NCBI RefSeq assembly: GCF_028687635.1
Contig: NZ_JAQTZS010000002.1
Coordinates: forward strand, 210,682-274,681
DNA: 64,000 nucleotides
Direction: 5' to 3'
Source: Malikia sp.
Lineage (GTDB): Bacteria > Pseudomonadota > Gammaproteobacteria > Burkholderiales > Burkholderiaceae_C
In this document: positions 18,456-28,120 of the stretch, one piece after another
How positions within the stretch are numbered: position 1 is the first letter of the stretch
Layout of the letters: each line of letters begins with the position of its first letter
Translations under genes and position numbers: made by a program
The notes under the pieces: generated by a model
What the model saw: only the letters and a program-made list of their open reading frames with translations
Databases searched by the model: none
Told to the model about the DNA's origin: nothing

Positions 18456-21193
18456 ACTACTGGACCGTCCGAGAACGCCTATTGACCTGGCTCGACATTG
18501 AGCGCGTCTTCAAGCAGGCCACCGAGCTGTGGACGCGGATGCCCGAGGGGGTTCAAGCGGTACGCTGCTACAGCGACGGCGTGGAAATCGAGCATACAAC
18601 TAAGCCTGAGGCAATCAGCGCCTGGCTGGCCGAATTGTTCGCGCACGCCTGGGACTCGCGCCAGCAGCTCATACGCTTGCGCATAGGGCAGGCCGCCTAT
18701 CCCGTGGATTTTGTGCGCGTGCTCGTTACGGAGCAGCCGCCTGCGCGCGAGCTGCCGAGCTACCCCTTGTGGCGCGATGTCACCTACTTGAAGGACCTTA
18801 GCGACAGCAGCGAGGCAGAGCAGGTCGCTGCCGGATTTGGCATGCCTCAGCCCTGGAGCAGTGGGCCGCGTGTCGTTTCCTTCCATTCGTTCAAGGGAGG
18901 CGTTGGTCGCACCACGGCGCTGATGACTTATGTGGCATCCAGGCTGCAATTGAGCAACCCGGACCGCCCCCTGAAGGTGCTGGTGGTCGATGCCGACCTC
19001 GAAGCGCCCGGTGTCACCCTCTGGCTGGATGATGCCAGTCGCCCCCAAGTCTCCTACCTGCAATTCCTGGAGGCCATGCATTACCCGCCTGTCAGCGTAG
19101 AAAGCAGCCTGGACTATTTCGCACAGGAACTGCGCAAAGCCTCGGTCAGCGTCGGGGGTGCCCAGCGCGAGCTGTTCATCCTGCCGGCCGCTTTGACACT
19201 GAGCGACATACAGGACATGCCCGTGCAGCCCGGTCATTTGGCGCGTAACCCGGAGAACCCCTGGATACTGACCGACCATCTGCATGCCCTGGGCGAGCGC
19301 CTGGGCGTCGATGCCGTGCTGATCGACTTGCGTGCGGGTTTGAGCGAGTTTTCCAGCCCAGTGCTGTTCGATCCCCGGGTCGAGCATTTCTTTGTGACCA
19401 CAGTGGCACGGCAGGCCGTGGAAGGGACAGCAGCAGCACTGGAGCGGCTGCATGCCTTCAACAGTCGCTTGCCAGCAGCGCAGCGCAGCTATGCCAAACC
19501 CTGGCTGATCCTGAGCCTGCTGACCGACAACTTGCGCAAGCTGCCCGATTATGCCCGCGCCATTGAGCGGCTGGGTGGTGCGTATCCGGCTCCGGTTCAG
19601 GATGACTTGGCGATTTCATCGGGTCTGGAGTGGCTGGAGGCAGATTTTTCCGAGGCCTACATGTCGATCGGCAGCCTGGCACAGGCCCTGGATGTGTTGA
19701 GGAGTTCGACCAGGCTCTATCAGCGTGCCCAGGATTGGGCGCGTTCGCTGGACCTGCCAGCTGAACAGCCGGCAATCCTATCGGCAGCAGACGGTGTTGC
19801 ACTGCCTGAGAAAGCACAAGCCTTGCGTGATGTTTGTCTGCGGATGCAGTACGCCGAGACCGCGGACGCATCCGCCATGCTGGTGACTGAGCCACTGCGC
19901 AAGATCGGCAAGCATTTCGCCAGCGAACTGCCCAACCTGGTGTCGGTCGGGGCCAAAGGGGCCGGCAAGACCTTCACTTTCCTGCAACTCTGCCGCTCTG
20001 GTGGCTGGCATGCTTTCCTGCGCAAGGTCGAAGCCGAGCCCTCGGGCGTACCAGACGCTGTGGTGTATCCGGTGTTGTGGTCTGGCAATCTGGAAAAGAC
20101 GACCAAGCAATCCATTGTCAGCAATCAGGCGCAAGACCTGAAACGGCTTGGCTGCACGGTGCAGCCGCTATCGGCGTCAAACATCGAGCGGCTGGTGTCT
20201 GATGCCCTGAAAGATTCACCGGCACATTGGGCAGATTTCTGGGACGGCTTGATCGCACGTCATTTCGGACTGCCTGCTATGGGCCTTGAAGCACTTAATC
20301 GTCAGCTGGGCGAGCGCGGTACAGCTGTCGTGCTGGTGTTTGACGGCATCGAGGAGGCATTTCCAGATCCTACCACCGTGGCAGCGCGCGAAGCCATCCA
20401 GTCGCTGTTGCTACTGCCCAACCGGATTGACGAACTGCAAGACAGGCGGATAGGGGCCATGGTCTTCGTGCGAGCAGATTATGTACAGACCACGATACGG
20501 CAAAACGTCGCCCAGTTCCTCGCGCGTTATGCGCCTTTCCAGTTGCAATGGAGTCCTGAGGCCTTCCTGCGGCTGGCTTTCTGGCTCTGTGCCCGTTCGG
20601 GTATCGTCGATGACACGCTAGGTCAGGCGGAGCTCCTGGGTCAGGAAGCTCTGCTGGAAAAGCTCTTGCAGCTGTGGGGGCGCAAGTTGGGCCACGACAA
20701 GTCCCGCGAGGCGCTCTCGGCGCGCTGGGTCTTTGCGTCATTGTGCGACCTCAAGGGCAATGTGCAGGCCCGCGATCTGGTTCGGTTCCTGCGTTTCGCG
20801 GCTGAAATCGAGACTGATCGTCAGGGTTCGACCTGGCGGGACCGTGTGTTGGCGCCCGAGTCGCTGCGCAAGGCGATTCCAAAGTGCAGCCTTGAGAAAG
20901 TCGACGAAGCAGCCAAGGAGATCGAGCCGCTGCGTCAATGGCGAGAACAGCTCAAGCAGCTCAAGGAAGGTAGAGTCGTACCGTTCGATGCCAGCTCGGT
21001 GGGCCTCGATGCTCAGCAGCTGACGGTGTTGCAAGAGCTAGGTATTATTTTCGAGGATACACAAGTGCCGGTAGGCGAGCCCAGGTTGTACTTGCCGGAA
21101 ATCTACCGAACCGGCCTTGGCTTCGAGACTTCGGTGACAGGTAGACCACGGACACAGGCATTGCTCAAGAGTAATGTCGCCTTGCCATTTTGA
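18452..21193 (+). CDS. large twin P-loop ATPase with KGGVGR motif
   Basis: A 913-residue protein. Residues 1-135 are of unknown fold. From 140 there is a ParA/MinD-like ATPase with HSFKGGVGRTT (148-155), where Arg replaces the second P-loop Lys, and VVDADLEAPG as the switch Asp region. From about 490 there is a second STAND/AAA-like module with an intact P-loop GAKGAGKT (500-507), Walker B LVFDGIEEAF near 629 and a helical C-terminus. KGGVGR-variant ATPases are known as a protein family, but I know of no function shown for this arrangement. ATGA overlap with the HEPN-like gene and an AAGGAA site inside that gene support co-translation. Inference: sensor/switch ATPase of a defence module. Confidence 0.75.
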   Translation: MNYWTVRERLLTWLDIERVFKQATELWTRMPEGVQAVRCYSDGVEIEHTTKPEAISAWLAELFAHAWDSRQQLIRLRIGQAAYPVDFVRVLVTEQPPARELPSYPLWRDVTYLKDLSDSSEAEQVAAGFGMPQPWSSGPRVVSFHSFKGGVGRTTALMTYVASRLQLSNPDRPLKVLVVDADLEAPGVTLWLDDASRPQVSYLQFLEAMHYPPVSVESSLDYFAQELRKASVSVGGAQRELFILPAALTLSDIQDMPVQPGHLARNPENPWILTDHLHALGERLGVDAVLIDLRAGLSEFSSPVLFDPRVEHFFVTTVARQAVEGTAAALERLHAFNSRLPAAQRSYAKPWLILSLLTDNLRKLPDYARAIERLGGAYPAPVQDDLAISSGLEWLEADFSEAYMSIGSLAQALDVLRSSTRLYQRAQDWARSLDLPAEQPAILSAADGVALPEKAQALRDVCLRMQYAETADASAMLVTEPLRKIGKHFASELPNLVSVGAKGAGKTFTFLQLCRSGGWHAFLRKVEAEPSGVPDAVVYPVLWSGNLEKTTKQSIVSNQAQDLKRLGCTVQPLSASNIERLVSDALKDSPAHWADFWDGLIARHFGLPAMGLEALNRQLGERGTAVVLVFDGIEEAFPDPTTVAAREAIQSLLLLPNRIDELQDRRIGAMVFVRADYVQTTIRQNVAQFLARYAPFQLQWSPEAFLRLAFWLCARSGIVDDTLGQAELLGQEALLEKLLQLWGRKLGHDKSREALSARWVFASLCDLKGNVQARDLVRFLRFAAEIETDRQGSTWRDRVLAPESLRKAIPKCSLEKVDEAAKEIEPLRQWREQLKQLKEGRVVPFDASSVGLDAQQLTVLQELGIIFEDTQVPVGEPRLYLPEIYRTGLGFETSVTGRPRTQALLKSNVALPF

Positions 21194-21337
21194 AATTTGC
21201 GTTGAGATGTCTCACTTGCGCAACTGCGCCAGCTGGTGCTGGAGTCGCGAAAACCACCGGCGGCATCTGGCAAACTCGACCGTTCCGAAATCCCGCATCC
21301 GGGACCCCGCAGGGGCGTCGCCGGATCCAGAGCCAGC

Positions 21338-23722
21338 ATGCAGAAAATCATCGCGCAGATCGCGCAGGAACTCTCGGTCAAACCCCAGCAGGTCAAGGCA
21401 GCGGTCGATTTGCTCGACGGCGGCGCCACGGTGCCCTTCATCGCCCGCTACCGCAAGGAGGCCACCGACGGCCTCGACGACATCCAGCTGCGCGAGCTGG
21501 AGCAGCGGCTGGGCTACCTGCGCGAACTGGAAGACCGCCGCGCCGCCGTGCTGAAAAGCATCGAGGAGCAGGGCAAGCTCACGCCCGAGCTGCGCGCGGC
21601 GATCGAAGCCGCGCCGACCAAGCAGGAGCTGGAAGACCTGTACCTGCCGTACAAGCCCAAGCGCCGCACCAAGGGCATGATCGCGCGCGAGAACGGCATC
21701 GGCCCGCTGGCCGATCTGCTGTTTGCCGACCCGAGTCTTGTGCCGGCCGATGAGGCTATGGCCTATGTCAAGCCGGACAAGGGCGAGGACGGCAGCGACT
21801 TCACGACCGTGGCGGCCGTGCTCGACGGCGTGCGCGACATCCTGTCCGAGCGCTGGGCCGAGGACGCCGCGCTGGTGCAGGGCTTGCGCGAATGGCTGTG
21901 GCAGGAAGGCCTGCTGCAAAGCCGCAAAGTCGAGGGCAAGGACGAGAATCACCCCGACAACGCCAAGTTCCGCGACTACTTCGACTACGACGAGCCGATC
22001 TGCCGCGTACCCTCGCACCGCGCGCTCGCCGTGTTCCGTGGCCGCGCGCTGGAGATCCTCGACGCGCGTCTGGTGTTGCCCGAGGCCGAGCTGCCCGCGG
22101 GCGCCAAGCCCGGCAGCGCGCCGTCGCTGGCCGAGGGCCGCATCGCGCGGCACCTGGGCTGGAGCCACCAGGGCCGCCCGGCCGACGACCTGCTGCGCAA
22201 ATGCGTGGGCTGGACCTGGCGCGTCAAGTTGAGCCTCTCGACCGAGCGCGACCTGTTCACGCGCCTGCGCGACGAGGCCGAGAAGGTGGCGATCAAGGTC
22301 TTCGCCGACAACCTGCGCGACCTGCTGCTGGCCGCGCCGGCTGGCCCCAAGGCCGTGATGGGGCTCGACCCCGGCATCCGCACCGGGGTCAAGGTCGCGG
22401 TGGTGGACCAGACCGGCAAGCTGCTCGATACCGCGACCGTCTACCCGCATGAGCCACGGCGCGACTGGGAAGGCTCGATCGCGACCCTGGGCGCGCTCTG
22501 CCTCAAGCATGGCGTGCGGCTGATCGCGATCGGCAACGGCACCGCCAGTCGCGAGACCGACAAGCTGGCGGCCGACCTGCTCAAGCGCCTGGCCGACCGG
22601 GGCCAGCCCGCCGAGGCCTTGCCCCAGAAGGTGGTGGTCAGCGAGGCCGGCGCCTCGGTCTATTCCGCCAGCGAGTACGCCAGTCAGGAGATGCCCGATG
22701 TCGATGTCAGCCTGCGCGGTGCCGCCAGCATCGCGCGCCGGCTGCAGGACCCGCTGGCCGAGCTGGTCAAGATCGACCCCAAGTCGATCGGCGTCGGCCA
22801 GTACCAGCATGACGTCAACCAGAGCGAGCTGGTGCGCACGCTGGAGGCGGTGGTCGAGGATTGCGTCAACGCGGTCGGCGTCGACCTCAACACCGCCAGC
22901 GCGCCGCTGCTGTCGCGGGTCTCGGGCCTGTCGAACAGCGTGGCCAAGTCGGTGGTGCGCTGGCGCGAGGCCAACGGTCAGTTCAGGAGCCGCAAGGATC
23001 TGCTGAAGGTCACCGGCCTGGGCGCCAAGACCTTCGAGCAGAGCGCGGGCTTCCTGCGCATCCGTGGCGGTGACAACCCGCTCGACATGACCGGCGTCCA
23101 CCCCGAGACCTACCCGGTGGTCGAGCAGATCATGCAGAAAACCGGCAAGCCGGTGGCCGAGCTGATGGGCCGGACCGATCTGCTCAAGAGCGTCAAGCCC
23201 GAGCTGCTGGCCAACGAGCAGTTCGGCCTCATCACGGTCAAGGACATCCTGTCCGAGCTGGAAAAGCCGGGCCGCGACCCGCGTCCGGACTTCCAGGTCG
23301 CGCGCTTCAACGACGGGGTGGAGGACATCGGCGACTTGAAGGAGGGGATGGTCCTGGAGGGTACGGTCAGCAACGTGGCGCAGTTCGGCGCCTTCATCGA
23401 CCTGGGCGTGCACCAGGATGGCCTGGTGCATGTGAGCCAGCTGTCGAACAAGTTCGTCAACGACGCGCGCGAGGTGGTCAAGACCGGCGACATCGTCAAG
23501 GTCCGGGTGGTCGAGGTCGACGTGGCGCGCAAGCGCATCGCGCTGAGCATGAAGCTCGATGCGGCCGCTGGCGCTGGGCGCGGCGAGCGGCGCGAGGGTG
23601 GCGGTGCCAACCGTTTCCAGCCGGCGGGTCGGGGGCAGCAGTCGCGCGGCGGGCGCGGCGACCCAACGCCGGCCGGCGCGCTGGCCTCGGCCTTTGCCAA
23701 GCTGCAAGGCAGCAAGCGCTGA
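21338..23722 (+). CDS. tex: RNA-binding transcriptional accessory protein Tex
   Basis: A 794-residue Tex/YhgF protein. Order: helical Tex_N domain ([15 protein letters not shown]), YqgF-like nuclease fold near 320-450 ([16 protein letters not shown]), two helix-hairpin-helix motifs around 490-560 ([15 protein letters not shown]), then the S1 RNA-binding domain near 650-725 ([20 protein letters not shown]) and a Gly/Arg-rich tail. It acts on transcription and RNA in the cytosol. The start at 21338 matches the family N-terminus; an in-frame ATG at 21236 would add 34 non-conserved residues. It follows the island by 144 bp and converges with the DUF779 gene. Confidence 0.95.
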   Translation: MQKIIAQIAQELSVKPQQVKAAVDLLDGGATVPFIARYRKEATDGLDDIQLRELEQRLGYLRELEDRRAAVLKSIEEQGKLTPELRAAIEAAPTKQELEDLYLPYKPKRRTKGMIARENGIGPLADLLFADPSLVPADEAMAYVKPDKGEDGSDFTTVAAVLDGVRDILSERWAEDAALVQGLREWLWQEGLLQSRKVEGKDENHPDNAKFRDYFDYDEPICRVPSHRALAVFRGRALEILDARLVLPEAELPAGAKPGSAPSLAEGRIARHLGWSHQGRPADDLLRKCVGWTWRVKLSLSTERDLFTRLRDEAEKVAIKVFADNLRDLLLAAPAGPKAVMGLDPGIRTGVKVAVVDQTGKLLDTATVYPHEPRRDWEGSIATLGALCLKHGVRLIAIGNGTASRETDKLAADLLKRLADRGQPAEALPQKVVVSEAGASVYSASEYASQEMPDVDVSLRGAASIARRLQDPLAELVKIDPKSIGVGQYQHDVNQSELVRTLEAVVEDCVNAVGVDLNTASAPLLSRVSGLSNSVAKSVVRWREANGQFRSRKDLLKVTGLGAKTFEQSAGFLRIRGGDNPLDMTGVHPETYPVVEQIMQKTGKPVAELMGRTDLLKSVKPELLANEQFGLITVKDILSELEKPGRDPRPDFQVARFNDGVEDIGDLKEGMVLEGTVSNVAQFGAFIDLGVHQDGLVHVSQLSNKFVNDAREVVKTGDIVKVRVVEVDVARKRIALSMKLDAAAGAGRGERREGGGANRFQPAGRGQQSRGGRGDPTPAGALASAFAKLQGSKR

Positions 23723-23755
23723 AAACGCCGAGCACTGTGGACTGGCGCGGCGGCT

Positions 23756-24145
23756 TCAGCGGCCGGCGGCCGGCCCGCTGCCGGTTTCGCTGGCCAGCTC
23801 GGCCAGCTCCTCGGCCGTGAACACCCGCGAGCGGGTGTGGAAGGCCTTGCCCTCGGGACCTTCGAGCGAGAAGGTGCCGCCATGGCCCTCGATCACGTCG
23901 ATGATGAGCTGGGTGTGGCGCCAGTAGCCGTACTGCGCCTTGCCGATGTAGAACGGGCAGCCACCGATCTCGCCCAGCTGGACATCGCCCTGGCCGATCG
24001 TGAGCTCGCCGAGCAGGTAGCAGTTGGCCGCGCTGTTGTCGCAGCAGCCGCCGGACTGGTGGAACATCAGGCCCGGGCCATGCCTGGCCTTGAGCCGTTC
24101 GATCAGTTCGAGCGCGGCCGGGGTGGCGATGACTTTTTCAACCAT
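23756..24145 (-). CDS. DUF779 protein
   Basis: A 129-residue DUF779 protein with the family's Cys-rich HQSGGCCDNSAANCY motif and a C-terminal WRHTQLIIDV segment. Members are often encoded beside NAD-dependent aldehyde dehydrogenases of alcohol oxidation, but the reaction is unknown. Here it follows pntB by 34 bp with its own GGAGAT site, so it is probably the last gene of the transhydrogenase operon. No aldehyde dehydrogenase is in the window. Its association with alcohol metabolism fits the quinoprotein cluster beginning about 3 kb further right (inference). Confidence 0.85.
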   Translation of the reverse strand: MVEKVIATPAALELIERLKARHGPGLMFHQSGGCCDNSAANCYLLGELTIGQGDVQLGEIGGCPFYIGKAQYGYWRHTQLIIDVIEGHGGTFSLEGPEGKAFHTRSRVFTAEELAELASETGSGPAAGR

Positions 24146-24179
24146 GGGGATCTCCTTGTGCCGAGCCGGACAGGCTGGT

Positions 24180-25631
24180 TTACTCGATGGCCTTGGTCAT
24201 TTCCTCGACCACCTTCTTGGCGTCGCCAAACACCATCATGGTCTTGTCGAGGTAGAACAGCTCGTTGTCCAGGCCGGCGTAACCGGCGGCCATGGAGCGC
24301 TTGTTGACGATCACGGTCTTGGCCTTGTAGGCCTCCAGGATCGGCATGCCGTAGATCGGGCTGCCCTTTTGCAGCGCGGCCGGATTCACCACGTCGTTGG
24401 CGCCCAGGATGATCGCCACATCGGCCTGGCCGAACTCGCCGTTGATGTCCTCCATCTCGAACACCTGGTCGTAGGGCACCTCGGCCTCGGCCAGCAGCAC
24501 GTTCATGTGGCCCGGCATGCGGCCCGCCACCGGGTGGATCGCGTACTTGACGGTGATGCCCTTCTCGGTCAGCTTGTGCGCGAGTTCCTTGACCGCGTGC
24601 TGGGCGCGCGCGACCGCCAGGCCGTAGCCCGGCACGATCACCACCGTCTCGGCGTGGCCCAGGATGAAGGCCGCGTCGTCGGCGCTGCCGCTCTTGGCGG
24701 TGCGCTGCACGCCGCCACTGGTCGAGACCCCTTCGCCGGCCTCGGCGCCGAAGCCGCCCAGGATCACGCTGAAGAAGCTGCGGTTCATGGCCTTGCACAT
24801 GATGTAGCTCAGGATCGCCCCCGATGACCCGACCAGGCTGCCGGCGACGATCAGCATCGCGTTGTTCAGGCTGAAGCCGATGCCGGCGGCCGCCCAGCCC
24901 GAGTAGCTGTTGAGCATCGAGACCACCACCGGCATGTCGGCGCCGCCGATCGGGATGATGATCAGCACGCCCAGCACGAAGGCCAGCGCGAGCACGCCGA
25001 GGAAGGCGGCGAAGGCGGTCTCGCCCGAGCCCAGGGTGAAGACCAGCCCCAGCGCGAGCATGGCCAGACCGAGCACCAGGTTGAGCAGATGCTGGCCGGC
25101 GAAGGTCACCGGCGCGCCCTGGAACAGGCGGAACCTGTACTTGCCCGAGAGCTTGCCGAACGCGATCACCGAACCCGAGAAGGTGATGGCCCCGATGGCC
25201 GCGCCCAGGAACAGCTCGACCTTGTTGCCCAGCGGCGCTTCCGCCCCCTTGACCAGGCCCGGGAGCAGCGCCCAGGGCTCGACCACGGCCGCGACCGCGA
25301 TGAAGACCGCCGCCAGGCCGATCATGCTGTGCATGAAGGCGACCAGCTCGGGCATCTTGGTCATCTCGACCCGCCTGGCCATGACGGCACCGGCGCCGCC
25401 ACCCAGCACCAGACCGGCCAGCACCCAGCCCAGGCCCTGCACGGCGTCGACCCGCATCTGCTGCGCGAGCGTGAGGATCAGGCCGAACGTGGTCAGCACG
25501 GCAATCGCCATGCCGCCCATGCCGAAGGCGTTGCCCCGGATCGAGGTCTTGGGGTGGCTCAGGCCCTTCAGGGCCTGGATGAAGCAGACCGAGGCCAGCA
25601 GGTAGAGCAATACGACGAGGTTCATGCTCAT
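24180..25631 (-). CDS. pntB: NAD(P) transhydrogenase subunit beta PntB
   Basis: A 483-residue subunit carrying about nine membrane helices (residues 1-280) and the cytosolic NADP(H)-binding domain III at the C-terminus (ETVVIVPGYGLAVARAQHA, and GANDVVNPAA near 420). With the PntA chains it couples proton influx to hydride transfer from NADH to NADP+. Its ATG overlaps the stop of the upstream pntA2 gene by 4 bp. Confidence 0.97.
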   Translation of the reverse strand: MSMNLVVLLYLLASVCFIQALKGLSHPKTSIRGNAFGMGGMAIAVLTTFGLILTLAQQMRVDAVQGLGWVLAGLVLGGGAGAVMARRVEMTKMPELVAFMHSMIGLAAVFIAVAAVVEPWALLPGLVKGAEAPLGNKVELFLGAAIGAITFSGSVIAFGKLSGKYRFRLFQGAPVTFAGQHLLNLVLGLAMLALGLVFTLGSGETAFAAFLGVLALAFVLGVLIIIPIGGADMPVVVSMLNSYSGWAAAGIGFSLNNAMLIVAGSLVGSSGAILSYIMCKAMNRSFFSVILGGFGAEAGEGVSTSGGVQRTAKSGSADDAAFILGHAETVVIVPGYGLAVARAQHAVKELAHKLTEKGITVKYAIHPVAGRMPGHMNVLLAEAEVPYDQVFEMEDINGEFGQADVAIILGANDVVNPAALQKGSPIYGMPILEAYKAKTVIVNKRSMAAGYAGLDNELFYLDKTMMVFGDAKKVVEEMTKAIE

Positions 25632-25960
25632 TTGGCGGCTCCTTCAGCAGCGGAGGTGGCGGGCGCCTTGCGCTCCTTCTTCTTGAACATCTCCAGCATG
25701 CGGCGCGTCACGAGGAAGCCGCCGAACAGGTTGACCGCCGCCAGCGCCACGGCGAGCACGCCCATGGCCTTGCCCAGCGGGGTCTCGGTCAGCGCGGCCG
25801 CCAGCATGGCGCCGACGATCACGATCGCCGAGATCGCATTGGTCACGGCCATCAGCGGCGTGTGCAGCGCGGGCGTGACGTTCCAGACCACGTGGTAGCC
25901 GACGTAGATCGCCAGCACGAAGATGATCAGGTTGATGATGGTGGGGGATACGGCTTCCAT
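25628..25960 (-). CDS. pntA2: NAD(P) transhydrogenase subunit alpha, part 2 (membrane domain)
   Basis: A 110-residue membrane piece with about three hydrophobic helices (INLIIFVLAIYVGYHVVW; ALHTPLMAVTNAISAIVIVG), equal to the C-terminal membrane part of E. coli PntA. Transhydrogenases with a split alpha chain are common in Alpha- and Betaproteobacteria. A charged tail ends the protein. It lies 25 bp after pntA1 and overlaps pntB. Confidence 0.95.
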   Translation of the reverse strand: MEAVSPTIINLIIFVLAIYVGYHVVWNVTPALHTPLMAVTNAISAIVIVGAMLAAALTETPLGKAMGVLAVALAAVNLFGGFLVTRRMLEMFKKKERKAPATSAAEGAAK

Positions 25961-25985
25961 CGGTGTCTTTCCTGTGAGGGGTCGG

Positions 25986-27134
25986 TCAGGACGGGCGGCG
26001 GACCTGGCCGCCCTGCGTCATCAGGCAGGCCGTGACGATGTCGTCGTCCTCGGGCAGCTGCAGCGCAGCGGCATCCTTGGGCAGCACGAGCTTGAGGAAG
26101 TCGAGCAGGTTGCGCGCGTACAGGCTGGAGCTGTCGGCGGCCACCCGCGCGGGCAGGTTGGTCTCGCCGATCAGGTGCACGCCGTGGCGGATCACGGTCC
26201 GGTCGGCCTCGGTCAGCGGGCAGTTGCCGCCCGGCGCGCCGTGCGGGCCGACCGGCCCCTTGCCGGCGGCGAGGTCGACGATGACCGAGCCCGGCTTCAT
26301 GCGCTTGACCATCTCCTCGGTGATCAGCACCGGCGCGGCGCGACCGGGGATCAGCGCGGTCGAGATCACGATGTCGGCCTGGGCGACGCGCTTGGCGACC
26401 TCGGCTTTTTGGCGATCGAGCCAGCTCTGCGGCATCGGGCGCGCGTAGCCGCCCACGCCCTCGGCGGCGGCCTTCTCCTCGGCCGTTTCATAGGGCACGT
26501 CGATGAACTTGGCGCCCAGCGACTCGACCTGCTCCTTGACCGAGGGCCGCACGTCGGAGGCCTCGATCACCGCCCCGAGGCGCTTGGCGGTGGCGATCGC
26601 CTGCAGACCGGCCACGCCCACGCCCAGGATCACGACGCGCGCGGCCTTGATCGTGCCAGCCGCCGTCATCAGCATCGGGAACAGGCGCTGGTACTGGTTG
26701 GCCGCCAGCATCACGGCCTTGTAGCCGGCGATGTTGGCCTGCGAGGACAGCACGTCCAGGCTCTGCGCGCGCGTGGTGCGCGGCGCGGCTTCGAGCGCGA
26801 AGCTGGTCAGCCCGGCCGCCGCCAGGCGGGTCAGGCCCTCGGCATCGAAGGGATTGAGCATGCCGACCAGCGCGGCGCCAGGCTGCATCCGGGCCAGTTC
26901 GGCCTCGGACGGCGCGCGCACCTTGAGCACCAGCTCGGCCCCGAGGGCCGCCGCCGCGTCGACGATCTCGGCACCGGCGGCCCGGTAGGCCTCGTCGGTG
27001 GCGCTGGCCGCCACGCCGGCGCCCGACTGCACCCGTACCCGATGGCCCTGGGCCACGTACTTCTTGGCCGTCTCGGGCGTCACCGCCACCCGGGTCTCGC
27101 CCGCTGCCGTCTCGGCAGGAACTCCTATCAGCAT
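25986..27134 (-). CDS. pntA1: NAD(P) transhydrogenase subunit alpha, part 1 (NAD domain)
   Basis: A 382-residue cytosolic domain I that binds NAD(H). The N-terminus MLIGVPAETAAGETRVAVTP is typical of the alanine dehydrogenase/PNT family. The Rossmann loop VVILGVGVAGLQAIATAKRLG and the RQD-loop region lie in the middle. The ATG at 27134 has an AGGAGA site; although the frame remains open for 1.6 kb upstream, the family start is clear. It heads the pntA1-pntA2-pntB-DUF779 operon. Expected role: NADPH supply, and possibly balancing NADH made by alcohol oxidation (inference). Confidence 0.95.
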   Translation of the reverse strand: MLIGVPAETAAGETRVAVTPETAKKYVAQGHRVRVQSGAGVAASATDEAYRAAGAEIVDAAAALGAELVLKVRAPSEAELARMQPGAALVGMLNPFDAEGLTRLAAAGLTSFALEAAPRTTRAQSLDVLSSQANIAGYKAVMLAANQYQRLFPMLMTAAGTIKAARVVILGVGVAGLQAIATAKRLGAVIEASDVRPSVKEQVESLGAKFIDVPYETAEEKAAAEGVGGYARPMPQSWLDRQKAEVAKRVAQADIVISTALIPGRAAPVLITEEMVKRMKPGSVIVDLAAGKGPVGPHGAPGGNCPLTEADRTVIRHGVHLIGETNLPARVAADSSSLYARNLLDFLKLVLPKDAAALQLPEDDDIVTACLMTQGGQVRRPS

Positions 27135-27226
27135 ATCGGTTCTCCTATGATGGCCAGGCCTGCGACCAGGCCCTGCAGCTGCGCCTGGCGCAGGCTGACA
27201 CGCGCTGTTCTGTGGTCCTGTGGGCT

Positions 27227-28096
27227 TCAGGGGGCGACCAAGGTGAGTCCCCGCTCGCGGAACATGGCCAGCAATTCCCCCTTGTCGCGCAGGCGCTTGA
27301 GTGCCTCCTCCAGCGCACTGGCCAGCGCCTTGTGGCTGGACTTGGTCGCCAGGCCCAGCGGCCAGCCGTTGTCCTGCAGTCCGGGCAAGCCGAGTTCGCT
27401 GAGCAGGAATGGCTCGCCGCTGGCCTGGCGCCTGAATAGCGCGGTCTCCGCCTGAGCGCGGCTGACATAGGCGGCTGCGATGTCGCCGTTGATCACGGCG
27501 TCGGCGGCCTGTACGCCGCTGTCGAAGAGCCTGACCTGGTTGCGCAGCAGTCCGCCCTGGTAGCCCATCAGGCTGCTGGCCGCTCCGCCGCCGCGCTCGG
27601 TGCCCAGCGGCAGCTGGACCAGATCGTGGCCGCTCTGGACCTTGGCCAGCCTGCGCCGGTCGTGGAACACGACCAGCGTCTCGCGGGCGTAGGGCGCGAA
27701 CAGCAGCACCTGCGGGTTCTGCCGCATCAGGTGCTTGTCGGCCGGCACATGCAGCATGACGTCGGCCGGCCCGTAGCCCAGGTAATGCCCGCGCCAGACC
27801 ATGTTGCGCAGGTCGTCGTTCATGTTCTCGCCAGCGTCGAAGGGCAGCAGCTGCAGCTTCAGGTCGAGCTCGCGCGCCAGGCCCTGCGCGAGCGCCACGT
27901 CCACCCCGGCGAGCTCGTGGCCCTTGCCGTCGGAATAGGGCGCGTTGTCCTTGTAGAGCGCGACCTTGAGCACGCCGCTGGCGCGCACCTTGTCGAGGTC
28001 TTCCAGCTCCTGCGCCCGCAGTCCGAGCGCGGGCAGCGCCAGTGTCGCCGCCGCGGCGCGCAGCAGGGCGCGTCTTGTGCTTGCCTTGTCGTTCAT
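27227..28096 (-). CDS. quinoprotein-associated periplasmic binding protein (MxaJ/XoxJ-like)
   Basis: A 289-residue exported protein of the family 3 solute-binding fold. A twin-Arg-like leader (TRRALLRAAAATLALPALG) is followed by VLKVALYKDNAPYSDGKGHE and GVDVALAQGLARELDL. Relatives (MxaJ, XoxJ and others beside PQQ dehydrogenases) do not feed a known transporter; current thinking is that they help activate or mature the quinoprotein. It is 24 bp downstream of the cytochrome c-550 gene, forming a two-gene unit behind a sigma-54 promoter. Confidence 0.85.
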   Translation of the reverse strand: MNDKASTRRALLRAAAATLALPALGLRAQELEDLDKVRASGVLKVALYKDNAPYSDGKGHELAGVDVALAQGLARELDLKLQLLPFDAGENMNDDLRNMVWRGHYLGYGPADVMLHVPADKHLMRQNPQVLLFAPYARETLVVFHDRRRLAKVQSGHDLVQLPLGTERGGGAASSLMGYQGGLLRNQVRLFDSGVQAADAVINGDIAAAYVSRAQAETALFRRQASGEPFLLSELGLPGLQDNGWPLGLATKSSHKALASALEEALKRLRDKGELLAMFRERGLTLVAP

Positions 28097-28120
28097 GGCT
28101 GTCTCCTCGTTGGGGATGTC

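Noticed and set aside
21212-23707. An 831-codon open frame antisense to tex
   Set aside because: It has a repetitive His/Leu/Val/Asp composition typical of GC-rich shadows, while the tex frame has full family motifs.
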